Source of the DNA: Siphonodentalium dalli
Taxonomy: Eukaryota; Mollusca; Scaphopoda; Gadilida; Siphonodentaliidae
Assembly (NCBI GenBank): GCA_032622095.1
Contig: CP136062.1
Span: forward strand, 227,244,578 to 227,308,577
Direction: 5' to 3'
DNA: 64,000 nucleotides
Shown: positions 10,278 through 22,010 of the stretch, piece after piece
Position numbering within the stretch: position 1 is the stretch's first letter
Layout of the letters: every line of letters begins with the position of its first letter
Position numbers and translations under genes: made by a program
Notes under the pieces: generated by a model
The model's input: only the letters and a program-made list of their open reading frames with translations
Told to the model about the DNA's origin: nothing
Databases searched by the model: none

Positions 10278-10709
10278 ACAGTAATGCTCTAAGTAATCGA
10301 CTCCTTAACCACAGCAGAATTATGGGTAATTTTTCAGGATTTAGTCGGAAATATGACTTGTTCCATTCATCGGAGAGCTCTCAGTGGGAGCTTTCCGATG
10401 AATGGCAACAAGCCATGGAGTGGTACCATGTGTTATTATGTTTTTATCTAATTCGACTTCTTTAAAAATCATTATAAAACATCGGGTGCCTTCGTTTGTA
10501 AAATCGACACAGCGGGCGTTGTACTTGGGATCTTTGAGATTAAAAACACCGCTATGAGAAATTATTTCGAAAATTTCACAAAGTTAATATTGAGTGATTA
10601 ATATTAATTACTGAGAGCTTTCCGATGAATGGAACAAGTCATATTTCCGACTAAATCCTGAAAAATTAACCATAATTCTGCTGTGGTTAAGGAGTCGATC
10701 ACTTACTGT
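10278..10709. mobile_element. MITE G carrying a captured 190-bp segment
   Basis: The inverted ends of about 100 bp include TCGACTCCTTAACCACAGCA and continue through CCATTCATCGGA and AGCTCTCAG. Between the ends lies the reverse complement of 9159-9347 (at 10417-10606). The element interrupts a copy of element I. Sequences matching one end recur at 55880-55953 and 56427-56575. I could not define the target duplication or the superfamily. Confidence 0.78.
10417..10606. repeat. Right arm of the 189-bp inverted repeat, inside MITE G
   Basis: Reverse complement of 9159-9347, beginning GGAGTGGTACCATGTG and ending GAGTGATTAATATT. The near identity implies that the copy is young. Confidence 0.9.
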
Positions 10710-10860
10710 ATTTATCGACCTATTTAATACCGGTAAAAATTCTAAAGCGAATATTATGAAGTGTATTTTGGAGCGCAAACCGTCATGTGGCTTTATGTCG
10801 GCGCTCTCATATATGACACATTCTGTCGTTGTTTGATAACCATAACAGCTAACATATATA

Positions 10861-11019
10861 TAGAGGATCTACAACGAGTCCCCAGTTTATAGTGGAATTT
10901 ACAAAACGAGTCCAGTAAATTAGGTCTGGACCGAGCCTTTGGCGAGGTCCAGACCTAATTTACTGGACGAGTTTTGTAATTTCCGCTATAAACTGGGGAC
11001 GAGTTGTAGATTCTATTTA
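10861..11019. repeat. Palindromic MITE P2, copy 1
   Basis: Two arms of about 75 bp (TCTACAACGAGTCCCCAGTT through CCAGTAAATTAGGTCTGGAC) are inverted around a short centre near 10940. A decayed copy with most of one inner arm deleted lies at 35470-35605. Confidence 0.8.
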
Positions 11020-11900
11020 TTACATGATCCAAAACATCGACAAAACAAATTTAAATCGACAAATGTGACGCGAAATTAACGTTGGCTTCTATAAGGCATG
11101 CGATGACGTTTCACGTAACTATTCGTTGTTTGCCCGCGTAACGAAATAGTCCCAGATAAATACAGACTTTTTAACGCATTTAATGGCGTATATTTAATGA
11201 CATAACTTTTCAAACTCTTCATTCGTAATAGTTTGTTGGAAAAATATTGGAAGCCATAGTATTTTGAGACGTAGCGTACGGAATGTTAACAGGTCGACAC
11301 ACCGGAAGTCAAAGGTCACCTGGCACTATTTCCTGTTATTAAACGAACGTTTAATATCACAATTTATAGAATGGGTTTATTGAATGGAATAAGGGTAGGA
11401 TCATGTAATAAATTCATTTTTAGATTCATGTATTCACTCTCATAAACATGTTTATGATATGACAGCTACAAAAATAAATTAATAATTAATAATAAATACA
11501 TCCACCAAAGAAAATTTAGATATATGTATAAACCAATGACTGTATTGTACATTTTCTCTCGATAATTGTGCTTTCAGAAGAACTAAACAGAAATATGGGT
11601 TGCAGCGTGTCTTACTATTTAATAATGTTTGTTCTACTTAAAGGTACTCAATCTCAATATATTATCAGAATCGACTAATTGCCGAACAATAATGCGAACC
11701 ATTGTCAACTATAGTACAAAATTGCCTGAAACGTGTTATTTATCAACTTGTTGTTCGAGGAAAGTTGGCCTTATTAACAACAGAAAGCCTCTTGAATTTA
11801 GAGCTATCCATCTTCATCAGAATTTGGTCCGATACCGTAGGCTCGTCGACTGTTTACTGGGCCACTAATAATTCTCGATGGTGAAAAATAATATATGTCA
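11020..11900. other. Non-coding stretch
   Basis: No supported gene. The phrase CTTAAAGGTACTCAATCTCA near 11639 matches the terminal motif of a dispersed repeat whose inverted form (GATTGAGTACCTTTAAAG) occurs at about 25367, 36985 and, diverged, 52157. Confidence 0.45.
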
Positions 11901-12495
11901 AAAATCGATATCTAATAACTCTGAGCATTGATAGGTGGGTTCCTCGACTCGAATAAAATATTTTTTACCACCGAATCAAAATAAATAGTAATTGAGGGGC
12001 GCTTAATCGGATTATGCATTTTAAAATTGGTAATTCACTTTTAACTGGTAAACGATCTCCATTTGATATTATACTATATCGATTAGTATAACTCAAGATA
12101 TCTTCATTAGAGTTTAGTGGTATTACAACTTCACAATTCTCGGTTTTGAAGGAGAACTGTTTGTACAAATATGGGGGAAATTTTCAAGGCAATGCCGTCT
12201 CAATTCCCAGGGTGGATGAAGAAACTATACATAAATTTCGGTTAGAGTGTGTCTAATTACTTTTTGGAAAATGTTTGTTCTACTTAATATTGGTAATTCA
12301 ATTTTAACTGGTGAACGATCTTCCTTTGATATTACATTATATCAATTAGTATAACTCAAGAGTTCGTCATTAGAATTTAGTGGTATTGTATCATTACAGA
12401 CGTCACAGATCTCGGCTTTGAAGAATAATATTTGTTAAAATATGGGGGAAATGGTCAAGTCAATGCCGCCCTAATGCCCAGAGCGGATTTTGGTA
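11900..12495 (+). repeat. Two diverged direct copies of a 200-bp repeat
   Basis: The segments at 12018-12213 and 12287-12489 align along their length (GGTAATTCA...TTTTAACTGG, TAGTATAACTCAAGA, ATATGGGGGAAAT). The part at 11905-12015 matches 25250-25375 (CTCTGAGC, TTCCTCGACT, TACCACCG). This is a dispersed repeat family without coding content. Confidence 0.65.
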
Positions 12496-12769
12496 AAGAT
12501 AATACCATTGGTGATAGACATTCGATGGAATTATGGAAAAGAAAATAAGTATACTTACTGTACGTTTCTGCTAAATCCGTTGATTATAATAGAATCATTT
12601 CACAAGTTTCTTTTCGTATTCTAAGTTGTCTATTCTCGCAAAATCTTCATAAGAACAAACAAAAAATCTCTAGGCACCTGAACTCTTTTATCTCGGAATG
12701 CTAACGTGGAACTCAAGCACTAATTAGTAATTAAGTAATGAACCTACCCGATTTTATCAGCAAACAAAT

Positions 12770-12915
12770 TACCGCCGTTTATTTTTTCAACCAATCAGGA
12801 TGCTGGATTGCTGCAGCAGAAGAGAAGCCCCGCCCATCCCTCTATCGTCTGCGACTCTCGCCGACCATCTGGGTGAACTGACAGGAATCGTGGTTCGGCG
12901 TTTTTCAACAGGTGC
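12770..12915 (+). promoter_or_regulatory. Possible promoter with CCAAT box and 5' splice donor
   Basis: This is a local rise in GC and CpG in an AT-rich setting. AACCAATCAGGA (CCAAT box) is followed within about 125 bp by CAACAGGTGCGT, a plausible donor (CAG then GTGCGT) for a 5' untranslated exon on the plus strand. No downstream coding exon was identified, so this is an inference from composition and motifs only. Confidence 0.3.
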
Positions 12916-13224
12916 GTTTCTAATCCCGGGCCCGACATGTAACGTTTAACAAATTGGTTCTTGTTTGGTCAAACGAGGCTTAGAATGTTTTAACAGATTC
13001 CAATTTGCGCATAAATTCCACCGCATCTCCCCGAACATTAATACATAATTGAACAAGTGGCAAGTTCAAGACTCGGTGAATCGAGAGACTGTTTTCTTGT
13101 GTGAACGTTTACATAATAATTATTTCCCGTAAGGGTACTTACTTGTCATATATAACGCCATACCGGAGAAACGCCTCAATTTAATTTGGTCATAACGTCA
13201 CATTGCATGTTCGATGCTCCAAGA

Positions 13225-13312
13225 AAATTTAGCCAGAACGCCAACTGAATTTAGTCAGTACGCCACATAAATTTAGCCAGAACGCCACATAAATTTAGCC
13301 AGAACGCCGAAT
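13225..13312. repeat. Short tandem repeat of about 25 bp
   Basis: About four imperfect copies of AATTTAGCCAGAACGCC with a short spacer. Confidence 0.75.
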
Positions 13313-13539
13313 CAGACTGATTAACGTATAACGTTTTTTTAAATATCAGACAACGAAAGCATAAACGCTCTTTATGAAATATGACTTGTGTGACGAAATC
13401 AAATAATTAGCTATATGGCGCTCCTCTCTCTCTATTTCCGATGATGTTATAAAAATGGTGTTATTGTGTCAACAGTATAGATGGAGAAAGAGAGAAGAGT
13501 ATACGGAAAGTAGAAATAATTAAATCTAAAACAGACATG

Positions 13540-13976
13540 CCTCAATCGAGCTTCCAAATTCTGTCTACGAAATTTGGAAGGAGGTATATATAGGATCGGC
13601 TGACAAATACACGAAATATTAACATACCGGCTTCATATGCTCTGAAAAACACTTTCCACCGTCACATGCTGCCATTTCCATCTGTTTTCAATTCTTCGTC
13701 CAGAAGGAAACAAACACTCCTAATTTATTTCTACTATATCAGGAATAGACTAACACGGATTACTATTTTCTGTCGTGAAAAGTTTGTTTTATTGTTTGGG
13801 GCCCAAACATAGTGTTCAAACTGGTATTTGTTATGACTTCAATGCGTCTGTCTGTAACATGATATAATGCTCGTATAAATGTAGTTCAAGTCATTATCTA
13901 CCAATTTCGATACTGGGGAAAATTCAAAAGCAAATATTATTTTGTGCATATATCGCCATGAGGCTTTAAGCAGGGT
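13540..13976 (+). repeat. Element I copy
   Basis: It aligns with 53040-53510: TCTGAAAAACACTTTCCA, ATATCAGGAATAGACTAACA, TTTGGGGCCCAAACA, then ATAATGCTCGTA and a terminal 'gcaaatattatt...catgaggctttaa'. No reading frame is present. Its class is unknown. Confidence 0.75.
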
Positions 13977-14499
13977 ATTAAGCATTGCGGAAATAACATC
14001 ATTCTCTTGGTCTCCAAGTTTTCTTGAAATTATATTTACCGTCGTTTTCTATCTTTATGTTATTTGATAAGAAATTTAAAACACTGATCCAGTGACTGCA
14101 CCCACGCAATCATATACTGATCCAGTGACTTCACCCATATAATATAAGGCGATTCACAATGTTCGCGTAATGTTTGGCCTCATCTAATCTGGTTTATTAC
14201 TCGCCTTGATCACATTATTCGGATGAAAATAGGCCGGTAAGTATAAATTTAGTTTTATATACAAAAGTATACAAGATACAAGATTTTATTGCAATAACAC
14301 TTCAATTGGTAGTTACAAACATATAAAATACACATAATTATAACAGTAATAACATGAATTTTAAACCATAACACGACTCACTCAAAATTTATTTTCTGTC
14401 TACTGAATCAATTCTGTCTACTCAATCAAAATTTATTTTCTGTTACTCAATCATAATTATTATGCAATTGATAAACTCTGTCGCCTTTCAATGTATGGA
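13977..14499. other. Non-coding stretch
   Basis: No gene seen. Small local duplications include GATCCAGTGACT at about 14086 and 14120, and 'ctcaatcaaaatttattttctgt' around 14380-14450. Confidence 0.4.
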
Positions 14500-14760
14500 C
14501 CGGATCATGTCGCATATATGATATTTATGGTGTCAATGTGCCTATTTTCCATTATGAAATGGAATTTACTGTCATTCTATGGAAATCGGTTGTGCACTCG
14601 CCTATTGCTGCGAAACAACTAATGCGAAAGGTCTTCGAATGCCGGACAATTCATAACAAAGTGTGATTCGATTTCAACCAAATTTCACAGACAGGACATA
14701 GTCTATCCTCTATTTCTGACGGGGGCTGTTTGTGTTCTATTAGAAGAGGTGTCGAAGTGA
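14500..14760 (-). pseudogene. Fragment of a non-LTR retrotransposon 3' coding end
   Basis: Minus-strand translation gives EIEDRLCPVCEI and, after a one-base frame shift, VEIESHFVMNCPAFEDL. A CxxC pair followed by an E-x-H-F-V-x-x-C-P block is the usual C-terminal zinc-binding tail of many animal LINE polymerases. Only this tail remains and it is frame-shifted, so it is dead. Confidence 0.7.
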
Positions 14761-15194
14761 CAGAAATTCATTGTAAGTGTTCGAAGAACAAATATCCGCT
14801 AAAACGCTCTTTATTAATACCAAATCAGAATTCATGTAACAAATTAACAAACTCTTTATTGAAGCATCGCGTAGAAAATGTCTTGTCTTCCTCTGATGGT
14901 AAACATTATCTCTTCCCTTCCACATGCTTTGCTGGGTTTTTATAATTTATGTAGATCGATATTTCATTATATATAGTTATTGTTATATCCTTAGTGTAAA
15001 TAATAATAATAATAACTAGAATGAAATTGAAATTGCACTGCAATTTCGATACTTCAATGTTTACCAAGGGGAAGAGCTATCGCAATCTAATGCTAAAGAT
15101 ACACGCATCTCAAGAATTGTTCAGAAGATTCCTGCGGTATTTTCAGGCAGAATGAAGAACATTTCACGGCATTTCTTGAGCTTACCGAGATGCA

Positions 15195-16830
15195 CATTTT
15201 GGTACTGATTCAAACTCTCTATCGCCATCCTTATCGGAGAAAATATGGTCACAATGTTAAAATTGCCTATTTTTAATGTTCAAGCGGCAATTGCTGCACT
15301 AGTTTAGGGCAGTACTAGCGTCCACAGAGCTGCCCATTTTGGTATTCATCAGAACTCTCTATTCCAATCCGTCTCGGATGAGATGCGTGCACAATGGTAA
15401 AAATGCCCATTTTAATGTTCAAGCGGCAATTACTCCTCTATTTTCAGATCGTTTGAGAGAATTTTCAGGATTTATCTAGCGCTCACAGATATGGACATTT
15501 TAGTGTTCATCCGAACTCTCTATCTCCATCCGTCTCGGAGGAGATGCGCGGACAAGGGTAAAAATGCTTATTTTTATATTTTTATGTTCAAGCGGCAATT
15601 GCTCTGCTAATTACTCCGCTATTTTCAGTCGATTGAGGAAATTTTCAGGATTTATCTAGCGCTCACATGTCTGGACATTTTGGTGTTCATCCGAACTCTC
15701 TATCCCCATCCGTCTCGGAGGAGATGCGCGGACAAGGGTAAAAATGCTTATTTTTATATTTTTATGTTCAAGCGGCAATTGCTCTGCTAATTACTCCGCT
15801 ATTTTCATAACGATTGAGGAAATTTTCAGGATTTATCTAGCGCTCACATGTCTGGACATTTTGGTGTTCATCCGAACTCTCTATCCCCATCCGTCTTGGA
15901 GGAGATGCGCGGACAAGGGTAAAAATGCTTATTTTTATGTTTAAGCGGCAATTGAATGGCAATTACTCCGCTATTTTCATAACGATTGAGGAAATTGTCA
16001 GGATTTATCTAGCGCTCACATCTCTGGACATTGTGGTGTTCATCCGAACTCTCTATCCCCATCCGTCTCGGAGGAGATGCGCGGACAAGGGTAAAAATGC
16101 TTATTTTTATATTTTTATGTTCAAGCGGCAATTGCTCTGCTAATTACTCCGCTATTTTCAGTCGATTGAGGAAATTTTCAGGATTTATCTAGCGCTCACA
16201 TGTCTGGACATTTTGGTGTTTATCCGAACTCTCTATCCCCATCCGTCTCGGAGGAGATGCGCGGACAAGGGTAAAAATGCTTATTTTTATATTTTTATGT
16301 TCAAGCGGCAATTGCTCTGCTAATTACTCCGCTATGTTCAGACCGATTGAGGAAATTTTCAGGATTTATCTAGCGCTCACATGTCTGGACATTTTGGTGT
16401 TCATCCGAACTCTCTATCCCCATCCGTCTTGGAGGAGATGCGCGGACAAGGGTAAAAATGCTTATTTTTATGTTTAAGCGGCAATTGAATGGCAATTACT
16501 CCGCTATTTTCATAACGATTGAGGAAATTGTCAGGATTTATCTAGCGCTCACATCTCTGGACATTGTGGTGTTCATCCGAACTCTCTATCCCCATCCGTC
16601 TCGGAGGAGATGCGCGGACAAGGGTAAAAATGCTTATTTTTATATTATTATCTTCAAGCGGCAATTGAATGGCAATTACTCCGCTATTTTCAGACCGATT
16701 GAGGAAATTATCAGGATTTATCTAGCGCTAACATGTCTGGACATTTTGGTGTTCATCCGAACTCTCTATCCCCATCCGTCTCGGAGGAGATGCGCGGACA
16801 ACGGTAAAAATGCTTATTTTTATTCTTTAA
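15195..16830. repeat. 180-bp satellite array with trimeric higher-order unit
   Basis: About nine copies of a 172-181 bp unit; the first two or so are diverged. The marker GCGCGGACAAGGGTAAAAAT recurs at about 15546, 15726, 15907, 16079, 16259, 16439, 16612 and 16792 (the last differs by one base). Spacing repeats as two long units and one short one, a 533-bp period. Short frames such as FRIYLALTCLDILVFIRTLY are a by-product of the unit lacking stops. Confidence 0.92.
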
Positions 16831-18100
16831 ATTTTTAATCGGGTGCTGTGACGTCATTTTTTGGTCGATTGCGCTAATGTTTACGGCGTTGTCTTCAGTT
16901 CGGACTAGCGATGTCGTACTATGAAAATGGTCAAATTCAGAAGAAAAACGTTTTTTAAAGAGCGTTAACCGATTTTTCGACCAATACCGAACTTTCGAAC
17001 TGGAAGTGCTATCCATACCATTTTTTGCGTGTTGTAGCACATGATGAGAGGAAATTAATAATGCAAGTCCGAACTCGATATCTCAAGCCGTTCCGAAGAA
17101 GTTACGTACACACCAGTAATAAACATAAAGAGCGTTTAGTGAAAAGGTCAAGGTCGTACGAAATTCACACCCAGTCAGATTAATAGCTAAGGGCGAACGC
17201 TATATATGTACCAAAAAGCATTCTAATCGGTAAATTAATTTTTGACCCATAAGAGATCCAAGATCAATAACAGTTCAAATGTGGCTATAATCAAACCGCC
17301 ATTACTCCGCCATTTTTTGACCGATTGACATAGTTTATATTGCATCTTAATCGTCTTTGCCATGCGATACCACCCTGTGAGTTTGGTCAAATTGGGACGA
17401 ATTATTTTTTGCAACAAAATTACTGGCGACGGTCAAGGTCAAGGTCAAGGTCGGACAAAAATAGCGGTAAGTGCATAAAACTAACTTTTCGTGGATGTAT
17501 ATAAGTAGGAAATATCAAATCAATCAACCTGGCGGTTTATGAGATATAAGGTGTTTTATAATAATAATAATAAAAAGGAAAAAAATAAGAATTACAATAT
17601 ACTTCAATGTTAACACATTGAAGTATAATAATATTATTTGAACAAAACAAAAGCTGAACATCACATTGACACTTTATGCATAAACAAACAAATAGCTTAA
17701 ATGAGGATGCGATAACAAGCCAAAACATATGGCTTTTATCAAAATAATTCCTCTGGAAAATACCCCAAGTTACCCCAAGGTTCAATACAAAGAGCTATAT
17801 AGTATAGGGTAAAGAAGACAGGAATTTGAAAATAGTTCTGCGTTTTCTCATAGATGTTGGGAAGATAGTTCGTTGAGTGCAGGAATGAGAAAGAGGGAGG
17901 TGTGATAATAAGGAGAAAACAATAAAATATATTCGTTATTCCTCCAAATTGAAGGGCAGGTAAATTTACATGTGTACATTAATTTTATACATTATGTTCA
18001 ATATAATGTGCGTCTACTATATACAGTAGTGTTGTGGCACAACTGAAGCTAGAATGTTCACGATAGCTTAGAATTGTCAGTCCCAAGATTCAGACGAATA
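16831..18100. other. Non-coding stretch related to the satellite flank
   Basis: Phrases such as TTTTTTGACCGATTGACATA (17314) and the GGTCAAGGTCAAGGTCAAGG triplet (17432) look like old repeat DNA. ACGCTCTTTA occurs inverted near 17125, with a partial match near 16956. No gene is supported. Confidence 0.45.
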
Positions 18101-18129
18101 ATCATGTGATTGTTGCTTCTAGGAGAGTG

Positions 18130-18575
18130 GCAGAGTTCCATCTCTGAATAGAGTGCACACATTTAGTTAAAAAAAAACTGGCAATGTCTATTAACAGGCA
18201 ATGTGCATTTCCATCGTGTGAAGAACTGTGATATACTGGGTGTGTGGTGCTCCCAAGAGCGAACGACAAGAGATTTTTAATGGGCAGTGAATAAAGTGAT
18301 ATGAATATGTTTACGCCATGACGATCAAATATCACCATCCCAAAGATGGTTGCGCATGCTGGTCACAACAAACGAAGAAGAGTTGAATGCGTGAATCATC
18401 TCATTGTTGTATGTGGTTCCACACATTCCACACAGAATATTATTTGGATATGTAGATTTATTCAATAGCAGGGCCATATGTCTGCATGAGTTCAGCAAAT
18501 ATATAAAGATGGTTGTTCTACCCTTCCCACCTTCCAAGGTTCGTAGACATGTCCGTTTGGAAGCAAACAATTACT
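18130..18575 (-). pseudogene. Degraded copy of the 3' coding end of the 50-kb LINE family
   Basis: The minus-strand peptide MALLLNKSTYPNNILCGMCG then TTYNNEMIHAF parallels LALLLNKTTYANNLCCAQCG then LTYNNEIIHVTFECC of the element at 50112-51948. Beyond a frame break near 18330, SLPIKNLLSFAL and LLIDIASFFLT match SGEQLSSLFLG and LIIDAAVFLLR. It is the same family with frameshifts and substitutions, retaining only the C-terminal zinc-binding part. Confidence 0.82.
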
Positions 18576-19170
18576 AGATTTACAGCGAGGTGTGGACATT
18601 ATCAGTCGATTTACAGACATATTGTGGACTATTTCATTGAATAAAACCAATCTGTTATAGTATTCAAATATTATCCCCTTTGGAAGAATTTAGCAATGGA
18701 CTAAGATATCGAAAATTACAAACACATCGACTATAACATTTCAGAGAACACAACTGTAAAGTTGTACGCACAAATACAAATATTTATTCGGGACGTATTA
18801 TTGGACATAAACATGACGGAACTGGTGGCGCCAATAATAGTCACTGCGTATAATTCCTTTATAACATTGACTAGATTTGCAGCCAGGTGTGGACATTATC
18901 AGTCGCTTTACAGAAATATTGTTTCATTGACTAAAACCAATCTGTTATAATATAGTATCCAAATATTATCCCCTTAAGACCCATTTGGAAGAATTTAGCA
19001 ATGAACTAAGATTATCTAAAATTCCAACCACATCGACTGTATCATTTCAGAGAACACAACGGTTGAACTACGTACAAATGTAAATATTTACTAATTTATT
19101 CGGGACGCATTATTGGACATAAACATTACTGGAATGATTGTTCCAATAATATAGTCACTGCGTGTATAAT
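18574..19170. repeat. Tandem duplication with a unit of about 297 bp
   Basis: CTAGATTTACAGCGAGGTGT (18573) is repeated as CTAGATTTGCAGCCAGGTGT (18870). The following 290 bases align (TGGACATTATCAGTCG, AACCAATCTGTTATA, TTATTCGGGACG, TTGGACATAAACAT). Two diverged copies are present. Confidence 0.8.
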
Positions 19171-19284
19171 TCCTTTACAACATGATTGACGCTGTTTTCT
19201 GACTATTTGGATATCAAATTTGGGAAAATAACTTATTTTGGCATAATTATTTGTTATTCCATTCGAATCACCTGATCTGAGTGT

Positions 19285-19695
19285 TTCACATCACTTTAAA
19301 TGATCGTGGCGATGAGTATCACGTTATCCTGAAGTGTACAAAATTAAATGAACTCAGATCGACCTATTTGAAACCATATTTCTATTGAAGACCGAATGCA
19401 CACAAACTCTCGGAACTCTTTAATACTAGAAATAGAAAGACTATTAGGAATCTGTCAACTTTCATAAGGAAAGTCCAGGATATTTTCGGCAAGTCCACTT
19501 GAGGCTAAAACACTGAAAATCCTGGCACTTACCAAATATATAATAATGCACTCATGTATTCCTCATGTGAAATTTATTGTTATTATATGCCATATTTGAA
19601 TATCTTGATGTCATAATATCTGTAATATCCTTTTCTGTAACGTTTCTGTATATATCCACACATCGATGAACAGAATAAAATGAATCTGAATATGT
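19285..19695 (+). pseudogene. LINE 3' end fragment, including tail
   Basis: The plus-strand frame GDEYHVILKCTKLNELRST, a stop, then RPNAHKLSELFNTRN and IRNLSTFIRKV matches the C-terminal tail of many non-LTR retrotransposons (DEYHxxLxC block followed by a basic helix). About 180 bases further on, AATAAAATGAATCTGAATAT looks like a polyadenylation signal followed by a degenerate short-repeat tail. Internal stops show it is inactive. Confidence 0.7.
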
Positions 19696-20007
19696 GGCTA
19701 ATTTGAATATCCAAATTATGTGTACGCCATTTTCTCAGTGGAATAAGATAGGATGCTAAATACAAGAAATACCCATCACACGCTGTAGCATACATATCTA
19801 TCATTTGAATTCCGTACTACTATTGTCATACAAGTTTCCCAGCTGTTTTCATTTTGTTCGCCCAGAACTGAGACAAACGTTTTTTATTTTACCATATCAG
19901 AAGTACACTAACAAGAAACGCTCTTTAATTATGTTGATTTTTTAAAAATTTGGGACTTTAATAAGTCTTTATGAAGTCCACATAACAGTAATTTGCGTTT
20001 ATGTCTG
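19696..20007. other. Non-coding stretch
   Basis: No gene seen. ACGCTCTTTA occurs near 19917 beside 'accatatcagaagtacactaacaag', a trace of element I. Confidence 0.45.
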
Positions 20008-21322
20008 GCTACACTTTTAGAACCAGAAGTCCTTCAGAGAACCCAAAAAGGTTCTTCACCTTGTCACAATAGGAGCACCTTATTTGGTTCATCAAAGGAC
20101 CCCATCATAAGGTTCTACTGAAGAACCATATCATAAGGTTCCACAGAAGAACCACAAGAGGTTCTTCAGAGAACCCTGTTCATAACAGAACAGGGTTCTT
20201 AAGGGAACCATAATATATCCCAACATGGTTCTTCAGGGAACCTTTTATTATAAGTCTTCACACGGCATCGATAGTTCATATATCAACTTAACAATCGTTC
20301 TTCACAGACATTATAGTTCAGGACAAACATAATTATGTTACATTGAATGATAGGTCCAACAGCGAAACAGCGTACGATGATAATATAATATGTTTGCGCT
20401 CTTGCGTATATCGCGACGTTCCGTAAACTTTGAGGTTATAATAACTAATAGATTGTCATGATATTGAAGCATTTGGGGAATGATATATACATGACAGCTT
20501 ACACCTACACATTCCATATACAATTCGCTTAATTTTGGTGTGATTCATATTCTTGAATACACGAAGGTGGTGAATTAGTCTGCACTGTAACACATATTTG
20601 TGTGTATTTTACGATTAGCCGACGAACGTGCGATAACGTTGTCGGATCCACGTATTCAATACGTTGATATTGTAAACAAACTTTTCTCAAGTGTCGTTTT
20701 GGTCCAACTATCACTTATTCGACGGGGAGAGCTGATCCGAATAATAGCTAAGATGTATTTAGATAGAATTATCTAAGTTTGCCGCCAAATTCCGATTCCG
20801 AATCATCGGCGAATGGGTAATACAAAATGCAAATATACCTCATATCTTGATCGATAACTATCATATCGAGAAAGGGGTCGTATCTCCTACTCCTATACTA
20901 TATGCATACGTAGCGTTGACTGAAAACGGTGGGAAATTTACCTTTATACAAATTATAGTTGGACGAAAACAGCTCTGAGTCTGAAACAAACTTCTGCTCA
21001 CGTTTCAAAGATTGCATTGCAATGCATTACTATTATACATTACCATTCCCCAAACCTGCGAACAAACACGTACTCCTTTCTCTCTGGTTGATGTTTTATT
21101 CATGTTAATCACTCAATTCGGCTCCATGGCATATGTATCAACTGCATTATTGTTTGGTCATGAAGAACCATTCGGCATCCAAGAGAACCCTAGTTACACA
21201 CCGACGAACCCTATCGATTACAGAGAACCTTTTCTGACACCGAGGAACCTTTGAGTTCTTACAGAGACCCCTTGAGTTCTTCAAAGAACCCCAAAAAGAA
21301 CCCCTAATTCTTATAGTGTAGT
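20008..21322. mobile_element. Possible CACTA-like non-autonomous element
   Basis: The left end CTACACTTTTAGAACC (from about 20008) and the right end, inverted as CTACACTATAAGAATT (to 21322), are inverted repeats. Both subterminal regions (20030-20250 and 21165-21300) are crowded with AGAACC/GGTTCTT motifs in both orientations, including a palindromic pair at 20168-20205. CACT-terminated ends with repeated subterminal motifs fit CACTA/EnSpm elements. I could not find a convincing 3-bp duplication, and the interior (20340-21150) has no transposase. Confidence 0.5.
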
Positions 21323-22010
21323 TTAACAATTTCTATATTATAAATAAGCATTGGAGAGTAGTTCCCATTGATCTTATTATCTGAACATTTCCCTCCACTA
21401 AATATGAATCGTTCAGCACTTATATTATCTGTTCGTCTGGCTGACGTCTGCCAATTTATCCTGAACATCCATTCAAATGAATAATAGTCCATTCCTAAGT
21501 ATATCTTTATAGCTGGTGGGAGAATCTATTTTTTCAACGAAAGGGGACCAGAATGTCACCAGATCGAGCTATAACACGAGTGAGCAACGGGGATTTAACC
21601 CTTTCTATACTGAATGGATTCTCCCATTCAGTTATAAAAGTCAACATTGGAATGGCCTATTATGTATATGAAGGTTTTAAGCCTGATATATATAGTATGT
21701 ACAATTGTGCAAGTTATACCCCGGTTTAGTTCCATTTCTTTGTAAAAATGGATTACCCCACTCAGTTATATAAGTCAACATTGGAATGGTCTATTATTAA
21801 TTTGGAGTTATATTCAGGTGATAAAAGTAGACGACAAACATACTACAAGATGATACAAGAGGAGTAGGACTTATATCATTTGGTGGGAAATGTTCAGATA
21901 ATAAGTTCAACAAACGGTCTATTGTCGTCTGCTAAACATATTATCTGAATATTTCCTACGGGAACTAATCGTCGATGAGTATTAGCATATAAAGCGTTAA
22001 TACATCCCAA
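21323..22010. repeat. Copies of dispersed repeat F
   Basis: The blocks 'gagtagttccc...ttattatctgaacatttccc' (21348-21395), 'aaatgttcagataataagttcaa' (21889) and 'attatctgaatatttcc' (21940) are related to each other and to 32310-32385. Two direct copies of 'agtcaacattggaatgg' lie at 21638 and 21773. No coding content. Confidence 0.55.

Noticed and set aside
14740-14945. Overlapping 61- and 71-codon frames on opposite strands
   Set aside because: No motif and no codon bias; they flank the LINE tail fragment and are probably repeat debris.
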